From positions 1-20,210 of IMG/VR virus record IMGVR_UViG_3300005086_000062: 20,210 bases of DNA. One strand, given 5' to 3'. Shown in pieces: positions 1-6,185 of the stretch (its first letter is position 1; the number at the start of each line of letters is the position of its first letter). Position numbers and translations under genes: made by a program. This stretch comes from a virus. The notes under the pieces were generated by a model that saw nothing but the letters and a program-made list of their open reading frames with translations, was not told the DNA's origin and made no database searches.

Positions 1-47
1 GATTGAGACACCGCGCCACTAGGTTTGAAACTTCGATTCTCCCGCCT

Positions 48-1088
48 TTAATCGTCCTTTACCAGCCGCTTAAACACCACACTACCCAGCACCCGCCGGC
101 GGATGGTTTCGCTGTCCGCGTGGTTCGCATGAGCCACCCACGAGGCGATGCGCTGGCGGATCTCCGCCGGGGCGATCAGACCCCTGGCATACTGCCACTC
201 CATCTCCCGCATACGGCGCTTCATCCGCCGCACCGAGTCCTTGCGCAGTAGGCGCTTGTGGGGCCATATCCGGTAGCCCAGGAAGTTCACGCCCCGACTG
301 GCCGGCAGCACGCTGGCCTTGCTGAAGCGCATGCCCATGGTGGCCAGCTTGTCGTCGAACGCCTGGCGCAGCTCCAGGGCTTCCTCTTTGGTCCGCACCA
401 GCACCACCATGTCGTCCATATAGCGGGCATAGCGGCGCAGCCGCAGGTCACGCTTGGCCCACTGGTCGATGCGATTGCCCACCAGGTTGGCGATCCACTG
501 GCTGGTCAGGTTGCCCACGGGAATGCCTACGGGGTCCGGGTCCGCCGGGTCGGCGGTGCTGTCGATGACGGCGTCCAGCACCCGCAGGGTGGCCGTGCAG
601 CGGATGCGATCGCGGATCACCGCCTTGGCCAGGTCGTGGCTAATGGAGAAGAAATACTTGCTGACGTCCATTTTCAGCACCCAGGTGTCGCCGCTGGCGA
701 CCATGCCGCGCAGCCACTTCTCGACGCGATCCGCGCCCACGTGGGTGCCCTTGCCGACGCGGCAGGCGTAGTTGTCGAAGATCATGGAGCGGTCCCAGAT
801 GGGGCCGCAGATATTGCAGATGGCGTGCTGCGCCACCCGGTCACGGTAGGGCGCCGCCAGGATCTCGCGGCGCTTCGGCTCGTAGACCACAAAGGAGCGG
901 TAGCGGCCGGGGGCGTAGGTGCCCCACAGCAGCTCCATCTGGAGCGCGCCTAGCTCCTCCCATAGATTCGTCTCGAAGGCCGCCACCTCTCGGCGGTCGC
1001 GCTTTCCGCGCCTCGCCAGGCGGTGCGCCTCCATCAGATTGTCCCAGTCGATGATCTGCTCGATCAGGTTGTTTTGCTTGCGTGCCAT
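48..1088 (-). CDS. DGR reverse transcriptase
   Basis: This is an RNA-dependent DNA polymerase that, with Avd, copies the TR transcript into adenine-mutated cDNA. The product is 346 aa from the ATG at 1088. An in-frame TTG at 1103 would add five residues, but I prefer the ATG. Visible motifs in order are VLKMDVSKYFFSISHD (first catalytic Asp region, motif A), GIPVGNLTSQ (motif 4 with the SQ pair that marks DGR RTs, where retroviral and group II intron enzymes differ), YARYMDDMVVL (motif C with the two catalytic Asp) and VNFLGYRIWPHKRLLRK (thumb-side motif). There is no maturase or HNH domain, which argues against a group II intron. The gene ends 47 bases from the window edge with TAA. No clear Shine-Dalgarno precedes the ATG, and the GC-rich hairpin at 1112-1155 lies just upstream, so translation may be limited or coupled to RNA structure. 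Confidence 0.95.
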   Translation of the reverse strand: MARKQNNLIEQIIDWDNLMEAHRLARRGKRDRREVAAFETNLWEELGALQMELLWGTYAPGRYRSFVVYEPKRREILAAPYRDRVAQHAICNICGPIWDRSMIFDNYACRVGKGTHVGADRVEKWLRGMVASGDTWVLKMDVSKYFFSISHDLAKAVIRDRIRCTATLRVLDAVIDSTADPADPDPVGIPVGNLTSQWIANLVGNRIDQWAKRDLRLRRYARYMDDMVVLVRTKEEALELRQAFDDKLATMGMRFSKASVLPASRGVNFLGYRIWPHKRLLRKDSVRRMKRRMREMEWQYARGLIAPAEIRQRIASWVAHANHADSETIRRRVLGSVVFKRLVKDD

Positions 1089-1103
1089 TGGGTATCCATT
1101 CAA

Positions 1104-1259
1104 TTCAGGGCGCCCGGGCGGGGCTTTCGCTTGGCGCTATTCGCGCCGCCCGGGCTATCGTGTTCGGCCCGCCGGAGCGGGACCAGGATAGATCGGCTGA
1201 CCCCCTGTTAGGGATCTCAGGTGACAGCGACGCCGTCGCTGCCCTCTCTGGTATTGGTG
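1104..1259 (-). ncRNA. TR-RT spacer with three predicted hairpins (part of DGR RNA)
   Basis: This non-coding stretch lies between TR and RT. On the sense RNA it can form three hairpins. The first is 7 bp with a 3-nt loop at 1225-1231/1235-1241, starting 18 nt after the TR 3' end. The second, at 1166-1184, has stem CCCGC/GCGGG, a UCCG (UNCG-type) loop and a short extension across one bulged base. The third is a perfect 10-bp GC-only inverted repeat at 1112-1121/1146-1155, with an alternative inner stem at 1133-1137/1143-1147. In BPP-1 the RNA downstream of TR is needed for Avd-RT binding and cDNA priming, so a similar role is likely here. The folding is by eye, not computed. Confidence 0.6.
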
Positions 1260-1387
1260 GTCACAGACGCAGCGCAGCCCCACATTGCCATTCGCGTTCC
1301 ACGGATTCGCATTGGAGTTCAGACAGCGAGAGCCGCAGCGGACACCGTTGTCGAATTGGCCGCCGCCGATGAAGCTGCGCCAAGAGG
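1260..1387 (-). repeat. Template repeat (TR) of the DGR
   Basis: This 128-bp donor sequence matches VR at 115 of 128 positions. Read in the VR frame on the minus strand, it has seven AAY (Asn) codons, including the run NSNANPWNANGN, plus ATC, CAA, GAC and AGC codons. AAY codons give the widest amino-acid choice when A is randomised and can never become stops. TR lies between avd and RT, and I see no gene in it. Confidence 0.96.
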
Positions 1388-1415
1388 CGTCGAAACCCGA
1401 CCTACCCCTTAACGG

Positions 1416-1772
1416 TCAGGCGCCCAGTCGCTGGCGCCAGGCGCCGATCATGGCGCCGATCTCGGATAGCTGCTTGCTGGCATCTCCCACGCGCTTGATG
1501 CCCAGCAGCTTGCGTTCTGCTGCATGGCGCAGCAGGGCGTGAAGGTATCGGACCTGTTCATCTGCGCGGTAAACCTTGCTTTTCTGGTTGCTCATGGCCG
1601 CCTCGATCAGGCGCCGCACCAGCTCCCACAGCTCGTCCTCTAGCCGGATGGCGTAGCGGTAGCGCTGGTGTTTCGGGATCTTGTCGATGTGCGGCGCCAG
1701 GTCGATGATCAGCCGCTCGGCCTTGTTGACGATAACCAGACCCCGCTGTCGCGGGGCCTTTTCAGGGGTCAT
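1416..1772 (-). CDS. avd: DGR accessory variability determinant (Avd)
   Basis: Avd is the essential small partner of DGR reverse transcriptases. It forms a basic pentameric four-helix-bundle barrel that binds the RT and the TR RNA. The product here is 118 aa, about the usual size, all-helical in appearance and strongly basic, with an IPKHQRYRYAIRLEDELWEL helix and a basic C-terminal helix ending GAWRQRLGA. The call rests on family style and position between VR and TR. I chose the ATG at 1772, two bases past the target-gene stop. A GTG at 1778 would overlap that stop (GTGA) and add two residues. No clear Shine-Dalgarno is visible, so translational coupling to the target gene is likely. The first codons contain the hairpin at 1741-1756. 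Confidence 0.88.
   Translation of the reverse strand: MTPEKAPRQRGLVIVNKAERLIIDLAPHIDKIPKHQRYRYAIRLEDELWELVRRLIEAAMSNQKSKVYRADEQVRYLHALLRHAAERKLLGIKRVGDASKQLSEIGAMIGAWRQRLGA
1741..1756 (-). other. VR-proximal hairpin/cruciform with GACA tetraloop
   Basis: This is a perfect 6-bp GC stem (CCCCGC/GCGGGG) with, on the sense strand, the loop GACA. It starts 27 bases downstream of the VR end. Known DGR targets often carry a GC-rich hairpin with a GRNA-type tetraloop just after VR, and it increases retrohoming. GACA fits that pattern. It lies inside the start of avd and has no T-run, so it is not a terminator. Confidence 0.7.
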
Positions 1773-1774
1773 GG

Positions 1775-2845
1775 TCACAGGGCGTCACAGACGCAGCGCA
1801 GCCCCACATCGCCAAGCGCGCCCCACGGACCCGCAATGGAGATCAGACAGCGAGAGCCGCAGCGGACACCGTAGGCGAATGGGCCGCCGCCGACGAAGCT
1901 GCGCCAAGAGGACGCATCGCCCGCCCCGTAGACGTAGGTGTAAGCCTGCCCGCGCGCAAAGGCGGCATCCTTGCCCACGTCCACAATGCCCGCGGACCAG
2001 GCAGCGCGGTTTTCCAGGCCCAGGTCGTGGTGGTCGTCCAGCCACTCCCACAGGTTCCCGGCTGCGTCCACCACGTTGAACATGGAGACCGCCTTGGCCA
2101 CCGCGCCGGTGTTGGTCGGCCCGGTGTTGGTGGTCGCGCTCCAGGCGGTGTCGTTGTTGCCGTCGTTGCCCTGGGGGGCGCCCTCGGCGTAGGTCAGGAA
2201 CTCCTCGGCGGACGGCAGCCGCTTGCCGGCATTGCGGGCCAGCAGGTGGAAGTCCACACGCGCGTAGATGTCGTCCTTGATCGGCGGCACGCCGTAGCGG
2301 CTCACCGGGATGTTCTCCGGCCAGGTGCCGATGCCTTCGCTCGCCAGGTAGATGTCCACCCACAGCTTGCCCGGGATCACCTCCACCATGCCGGTGGGGT
2401 CGCAGGTGGGGCGGTGCTGCAGGTCCCACACGCTGTTGGGCACGATCTGCACCGCCGGCGCGTAGGCCGTGTCGTAGCGGTTGGCCACCGGGCGCACGCG
2501 GCCGTAGTGGAAACCGCCGATCTTGCGGCTGTTGGCGCTGGTGTAGCCGCCCGGCACGGTGATGTTGGTGCTGGCGATCAGGCCGGCGCGGCCGTCGTCG
2601 CTCTGCACCGCGTACAGGTACACGTCGTCACCCAGAGCCAGCGCGTCCAGCGAGCCGTCCTGATTGGCCACGGCGGTCGGGTCCCAGTCGGTCACCGCCT
2701 CCAGCACGTAGCCCTTGCCGTTGCCGCCGATGTTCAGGATGCCCTCGGGGAAGTCCAGGCGCATGGCGCCGGACGCCTCGATCGACCCCATCAGCTCGAA
2801 GTGTCCCGCCCCCTGGGCGGGGATTGCATACGTCCGCTGGACCAT
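1775..2845 (-). CDS. DGR target protein: FGE/C-type-lectin-fold variable receptor-binding protein (Mtd-like)
   Basis: This is the likely receptor-binding tip protein whose C-terminus is diversified. It is 356 aa. The ATG at 2845 follows GGAGG and overlaps the upstream stop (TGATG). Residues about 1-150 are beta-rich with no family I can name. From about 150 it resembles formylglycine-generating-enzyme-type C-type lectin domains: KRLPSAEEF, DAAGNLWEWLDD and the terminal GLRCVCD. VR covers residues about 312-354. Relative to TR, ten residues differ: V318 (TR Ile), P322 (Gln), A324 (Asp), Y325, I335, I337, G339, G342, L344 and D346 (all Asn in TR). The fixed residues between them (RCGSRC, PW, GLRC) would be the scaffold. 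FGE catalytic activity is not expected in this DGR family. Position after gp48 suggests a tail-fibre tip role by inference. Confidence 0.92.
   Translation of the reverse strand: MVQRTYAIPAQGAGHFELMGSIEASGAMRLDFPEGILNIGGNGKGYVLEAVTDWDPTAVANQDGSLDALALGDDVYLYAVQSDDGRAGLIASTNITVPGGYTSANSRKIGGFHYGRVRPVANRYDTAYAPAVQIVPNSVWDLQHRPTCDPTGMVEVIPGKLWVDIYLASEGIGTWPENIPVSRYGVPPIKDDIYARVDFHLLARNAGKRLPSAEEFLTYAEGAPQGNDGNNDTAWSATTNTGPTNTGAVAKAVSMFNVVDAAGNLWEWLDDHHDLGLENRAAWSAGIVDVGKDAAFARGQAYTYVYGAGDASSWRSFVGGGPFAYGVRCGSRCLISIAGPWGALGDVGLRCVCDAL
1784..1911 (-). repeat. Variable repeat (VR) with 3' IMH-like segment
   Basis: This 128-bp recipient region ends in the last codons of the target gene. The substituted plus-strand positions are 1810, 1815, 1816, 1821, 1822, 1830, 1831, 1836, 1842, 1873, 1875, 1881 and 1894. 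Each corresponds to a TR adenine on the sense strand. Seven of the 20 TR adenines are unchanged. The 26 bases at 1784-1809 are identical to TR and GC-rich, as expected for the initiation-of-mutagenic-homing (IMH) segment that fixes the 3' boundary. Confidence 0.96.
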
Positions 2846-3195
2846 CAGACAGCCTCCAGATCAGTGATTGCTTGTTCGACTTCCTGCACCGTGAAGCCCA
2901 GCCGGAAGATCTCCGCCTGCGGGCTCTCGATGCGCTTCATCTGCACGCGCCGGGTCTCGCCGGTTTCCTCGTCCTCCACGTTCAGCACGCGGTAGTCCGG
3001 CATATCGCCGTCCGGGCTCTCGGCCTCGGCCAGCTCCCGGTCGTGCACGTAGGTGAAGCGCCCGGACAGCAGGCCCTCAAAGTGCCGCTTGAGCGTGGCC
3101 ACGCCCTGCGGGCGGATCTCGCCCTGGGTGGCCAGGCCCTGCAGCAGGTCATAATCGGCCCGCGTGCGCAGGCCATAGCGGGGTACTCCCTGCAT
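2845..3195 (-). CDS. Unrecognised phage protein between fibre-like gene and DGR target
   Basis: This 116-aa acidic protein is not one I recognise. The ATG at 3195 directly abuts the TAA of the gene before it, and its own TGA overlaps the target-gene ATG (TGATG). It is therefore tightly coupled to the target. The sequence is soluble-looking, with a mid-protein segment YRVLNVEDEETGETRRVQMK that may be a beta-hairpin, and a helical C-terminus (FTVQEVEQAITDLEAV). There is no signal peptide or membrane segment. Given the position, it could be an adaptor or chaperone joining the variable protein to the tail, or part of the fibre. This is inference only. Confidence 0.8.
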   Translation of the reverse strand: MQGVPRYGLRTRADYDLLQGLATQGEIRPQGVATLKRHFEGLLSGRFTYVHDRELAEAESPDGDMPDYRVLNVEDEETGETRRVQMKRIESPQAEIFRLGFTVQEVEQAITDLEAV

Positions 3196-3465
3196 TTAGA
3201 CTTCCTCCACAGTAATGACCGCCACACCGTCCACGCGGCTGACCGCGCGGCGATCGGCGATCGCGTTGATAGCCGCTGCCAGCTGCGTCTCGTCCTGCAG
3301 GTCGGCGTTAATGCCGGCATCCGCCAGAACGTTCAGCAGCTCGCGCTGCAGCATGTTGAAATACGCGGCCAGCATGGGCGTCGCTCGGACGTTGCTGGCC
3401 GGGTCCCCGTTTCTCCACTCACCCTCGGACGTGGTCCGCTCGGTGAAGGCGCCTACCTTCTCCAT
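3196..3465 (-). CDS. Short tail-fibre-like protein
   Basis: This 89-aa protein starts at the ATG at 3465, with GGAGG about 6 bases upstream. The frame is open further back, but that extension lies in the end of the gp48-like gene. The segment FNMLQRELLNVLADAGINAD followed by DETQLAAAINAI is like the N-terminal part of phage and R-pyocin tail fibres, which carry a similar helix followed by D-x-TQL-x-x-AI. Here only that segment exists, with no shaft or tip. It may be the piece that docks the variable protein on the baseplate. The fibre resemblance is from memory of the family pattern. Confidence 0.75.
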   Translation of the reverse strand: MEKVGAFTERTTSEGEWRNGDPASNVRATPMLAAYFNMLQRELLNVLADAGINADLQDETQLAAAINAIADRRAVSRVDGVAVITVEEV

Positions 3466-3467
3466 CG

Positions 3468-4094
3468 TTAAGCCTCCTGATAGCCCACATTCAAAATCAG
3501 CCAGGACGGCGCGGCTTCGTGCAGTGCGCACTCCACCAGCTGATCGCCCCAGCTCCGCAGCGGGTCGCCAATCTCCGACGCGCCGATCTCAGCCACGCGC
3601 ACCACGCCATCCGGCACCAGCACGTCCCAGGCCCACAGCCAGTCCTCGCCGTTCATCGGGTCGCCGATCTCGGCACCCCTCGGCCCGGCCCCGGCGGCCA
3701 GCTCCATGGTCGCCTCCTGGTGCTCGATGATCTGCGCACCCTCGTAGCCCAGCCCCTCGGCCAGGTCGATATAGTCCTGCTTGCGCATGCCGCCCCGGCC
3801 GACGATCCGGCCGATCAGCGCCACGCGGCGATCGGCCAGGCTCTGCTCGGTCGGCGCGCACTCGCTGGGCAGGCTGTAACTGCTCTCCCACTCAGGGAAC
3901 AGCGCATCCGCCTGGCGCGGGTCCGCCTCGGCCAGCAGCTCCAGGGCGCGGGCATCCACCCGGGCGAACTCCTGGGCGCTGCCATCCAGCAGCCGCTGCA
4001 GGTTGCTCTCCGGCTCGGTCGGCCAGACCATCCCCGGCGGCAGCAGGCTGAAAAGCAGCCCGCGATAGTCAGCACCCGTCAGCCCTGCACCCAT
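3468..4094 (-). CDS. Mu gp48-like baseplate/tail protein (YmfQ / DUF2313 family)
   Basis: This 208-aa protein is of the gp48/YmfQ family, which sits at the baseplate periphery and in Mu precedes the tail-fibre genes. The N-terminus (YRGLLFSLLPPGMVW, then LQRLLDGSAQEFARVDARA) is the usual family opening, and RVALIGRIVGRGGMRKQDYI with EGLGYEGAQIIEH follows the family layout. The ATG at 4094 has GGGAGG upstream and overlaps the gp47 end by 16 bases. The length is normal for the family. Confidence 0.9.
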   Translation of the reverse strand: MGAGLTGADYRGLLFSLLPPGMVWPTEPESNLQRLLDGSAQEFARVDARALELLAEADPRQADALFPEWESSYSLPSECAPTEQSLADRRVALIGRIVGRGGMRKQDYIDLAEGLGYEGAQIIEHQEATMELAAGAGPRGAEIGDPMNGEDWLWAWDVLVPDGVVRVAEIGASEIGDPLRSWGDQLVECALHEAAPSWLILNVGYQEA

Positions 4095-5131
4095 GTCACG
4101 CCTCCCCAGATCGGCAGCACGCCCGTGGCGTGGGTCACGTCAGCAACGGGCGACTGCAGGTCGTAGTCCTCCACACCGGGCGCCAGACTGATCGCCGCGC
4201 GGATGCGGGAAATCAGCAGGGTGCCGCCCGGCTCACCCTCACGCTCCACCAGGCCCGCCAGGGCCTGGGCGGCGGCGCTGCGCACCTCCTCGGTGTCCGG
4301 CGTGACGATCAGCTCCGGCGCGAACGCCTGGGTATCCGGCGCCACCACGTACACCTGGGCCTGCACGTTCTTGCGCTCCTCGATGTAGGCCAGCACCGCG
4401 TCCAGCAGCTGCTGCGAGGGCAGCGGGCCGTCGCTGGCATCGTCCGCCATGATCCGCAGCACCACGGAGCCCGGCCCCATGCCCAGCGGGTCCTCCCAGG
4501 CCCGGGTCACGCCCGGCACCTCCAGCGCCCAGCCTTCCCAGTCGCCCTGGGCGCCGCCACGCGGCACCCGCGCCCGGCGCAGCAGGATGCGATCGCGCCA
4601 GCTGCTGTGCGTCTCCAGATCGGCACCGCCGCGCAGCCCCTCGGCACCCACCACGGCCGCCGCCGAAACGCCCGGCAGCGGCGACACCAGGCGCAGCTCC
4701 GCGCCGGCGTCCTGGTCACCGGCCAGGCCGGCCTCCAGCGCCTCCACGGCGGCCGTGGCCGTGCCGGCGGCGATCACCGCCTCCTCGGTGGTCTCGTACT
4801 CCTGGCCATCCAACTGCAGCCGCGTGCCGGTGACAATCACCGCGTCGTCGCTGCCCTCGAAGGTCACCTCGCCGGTGGCCTTGGCCGCCTGGCGGCGTGG
4901 CACGCCGGCGCTGTGCAAATGCAGCAGCTCGTCGTCGCAGGTCTCCGGGAACAGCTGGCGCTCCAGCCACTGCAGATACCCATACAGGCCGTGCGTTACC
5001 CCGGCCTGGCTCGTGGCCAGGGCCTTGGTCAGGCGCGTGGCCAGCGCCGCCTGCGCACCCGGCAGCCGCGACAGCAGGTCCTGGTCGACCCGCGTCATCA
5101 GCTCCGGTAATGAAGGCCGTTTAAACGCCAT
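4079..5131 (-). CDS. Baseplate J family protein (Mu gp47-like)
   Basis: This 350-aa baseplate wedge protein is of the baseplate J/gp47 family. It opens with FKRPSLPELMTRVDQDLLSR, has a central PRRQAAKATGEVTFEGSDDA segment typical of the family, and ends with ISLAPGVEDYDLQSPVADVT before the short C-terminus. The ATG at 5131 is preceded by GGAGGGG. It sits between gp46-like and gp48-like genes, as in Mu. Confidence 0.95.
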   Translation of the reverse strand: MAFKRPSLPELMTRVDQDLLSRLPGAQAALATRLTKALATSQAGVTHGLYGYLQWLERQLFPETCDDELLHLHSAGVPRRQAAKATGEVTFEGSDDAVIVTGTRLQLDGQEYETTEEAVIAAGTATAAVEALEAGLAGDQDAGAELRLVSPLPGVSAAAVVGAEGLRGGADLETHSSWRDRILLRRARVPRGGAQGDWEGWALEVPGVTRAWEDPLGMGPGSVVLRIMADDASDGPLPSQQLLDAVLAYIEERKNVQAQVYVVAPDTQAFAPELIVTPDTEEVRSAAAQALAGLVEREGEPGGTLLISRIRAAISLAPGVEDYDLQSPVADVTHATGVLPIWGGVTWVQG

Positions 5132-5142
5132 TTACCCCTCCG

Positions 5143-5586
5143 TTATGCAGCGTTTCGCCACACATAGTCGTATTGCCGTTCCAGCACCGCGCGATCGCCG
5201 CGCCGGATCACCACCCGCAGGCCCAGCGTGTCGCGGCGCATGTGATACGCCTCAACCTCCACCGCCTCGGCCACTTCGTCCTCCACCAGCCAGGCCAGCG
5301 CCTCCTCGGCGTACACCTGGGCGCGGCGCAGCACCTCGTCCTGTTCCTTCTCACGATGCAGCAGCCACAGCCGGGAGCCGTGCGGGCGGTCGTTATAGGC
5401 GTCTGCCCAGTAGCCCCGACGGTCGCTGGTGCCGTCCGGCAGCCGGTCCTCCTCCAGGGCGCGGCGGTCGGTGAACAGCGACAGGATCACCGCCGTCTCC
5501 AGGCCCTCGTCGGTCGCCAGGTCGCCGCCCTCGATGTCCAGGTCGAAGCGCTTGGCGCCCGGGTCGAATCGCAATGCAATGTCCAT
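5143..5586 (-). CDS. Mu gp46-like baseplate protein
   Basis: This 147-aa protein of the phage gp46 family is a baseplate component related in position to T4 gp25-type proteins. Typical features are DLATDEGLETAVILSLFTDRRA, the GYWADAY motif and an EEALAWLVEDEVAE helix followed by a beta-rich end. The ATG at 5586 overlaps the spike-gene stop (TGATG). Confidence 0.93.
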   Translation of the reverse strand: MDIALRFDPGAKRFDLDIEGGDLATDEGLETAVILSLFTDRRALEEDRLPDGTSDRRGYWADAYNDRPHGSRLWLLHREKEQDEVLRRAQVYAEEALAWLVEDEVAEAVEVEAYHMRRDTLGLRVVIRRGDRAVLERQYDYVWRNAA

Positions 5587-6185
5587 CAGTTCATCCCCTG
5601 GTTAGGCGTGCCGGTCGTGCCGCCGCTGTCGCCCGGGTGGTTGTGCCCGTTGTAGATGTCGCGGATGCCCTGCATGGAACCCACGCCGTCGGTAATGTCG
5701 CCGGTGGCGTTGATGTTGCCGTCCACCACTACGTTGCCGTTGATGGTCACGTTGCCGTCGTGGGTCGTGGTCGCCGTGATGTGGCAGGTCGGTGCGGTCA
5801 CCTCCAGGTGCTGCACCGCCTCCACCTGGATCTTGTCGCGCTTGAACACGATCACGTTGCCCAGGTCGTCGTACATGGCCACCTCGCCCGGTGCCAGCGC
5901 CTTCATGCGGTAGCGCCGGTCATCCACGGCCAGCGCCACCAGGTGCGCCCGGGCGCCACCCACGGCCGCCACCACCGCCTCAGCCCCTGGGTGCGGGTGG
6001 CTGGTGTATCCGTACTCCTGGAAGCGCTCGGCCCACGCGGGCTCGCCACCCAGCAGCGACACCTGCACGCCCTGCAGCTTCAGGCTGTCGTCCACCAGCT
6101 TCAGCACGCCACGCGAAACCAGCAGGCGGATGCGCCGCCATACCGGTCCCATCAGCCGCGCCCAGGTGCGTCTCTGGTCCGCCAT
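5586..6185 (-). CDS. Tail spike / baseplate assembly protein (gpV, Mu gp45-like)
   Basis: This 199-aa protein forms the trimeric needle at the base of the contractile tail that pierces the outer membrane. An OB-like N-terminal region (residues about 20-110) is followed by a repetitive beta-helix stretch (VTINGNVVVDGNINATGDI) and a C-terminus with HNHPGDSGG. The HxH pair in this place binds iron at the tip in P2 gpV and Mu gp45. The ATG at 6185 overlaps the hub-gene stop by one base. A GTG at 6188 is an alternative. Confidence 0.94.
   Translation of the reverse strand: MADQRRTWARLMGPVWRRIRLLVSRGVLKLVDDSLKLQGVQVSLLGGEPAWAERFQEYGYTSHPHPGAEAVVAAVGGARAHLVALAVDDRRYRMKALAPGEVAMYDDLGNVIVFKRDKIQVEAVQHLEVTAPTCHITATTTHDGNVTINGNVVVDGNINATGDITDGVGSMQGIRDIYNGHNHPGDSGGTTGTPNQGMN

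Larger units (their letters stand above)
48..2845 (-). mobile_element. Complete diversity-generating retroelement (target gene - avd - TR - RT)
   Basis: The cassette reads, on the minus strand: target gene with a C-terminal VR, avd, TR, hairpin-rich spacer, reverse transcriptase. This is the order known from Bordetella phage BPP-1 (mtd-avd-TR-brt). TR (1260-1387) and VR (1784-1911) align without gaps at a constant offset of 524 bases. I count 13 differences, all where TR has A on the sense strand (T on plus), and none at C, G or T. The RT has the YMDD catalytic box and the DGR-type GxxxSQ motif. All parts look intact, with no frameshift or premature stop. By family knowledge the TR RNA is copied with errors at adenines and the cDNA replaces VR. 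That the element is active in this genome is inference. Confidence 0.96.

Noticed and set aside
1-47. Possible terminator or att site after the RT
   Set aside because: Only a short GTTTGAAAC palindrome is visible. It is too weak to call anything from 47 bases.
48-1088. Group II intron or retron reverse transcriptase
   Set aside because: There is no maturase/HNH part and no intron domain V-like structure, while Avd, TR and VR with adenine-specific changes are present.
1221-1412. Small plus-strand frames across the TR
   Set aside because: TR is non-coding donor RNA on the opposite strand, and the frames have no RBS or family features.
1741-1756. Hairpin read as a rho-independent terminator
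   Set aside because: There is no T-run, and it lies in the first codons of avd, where termination would silence avd and TR.
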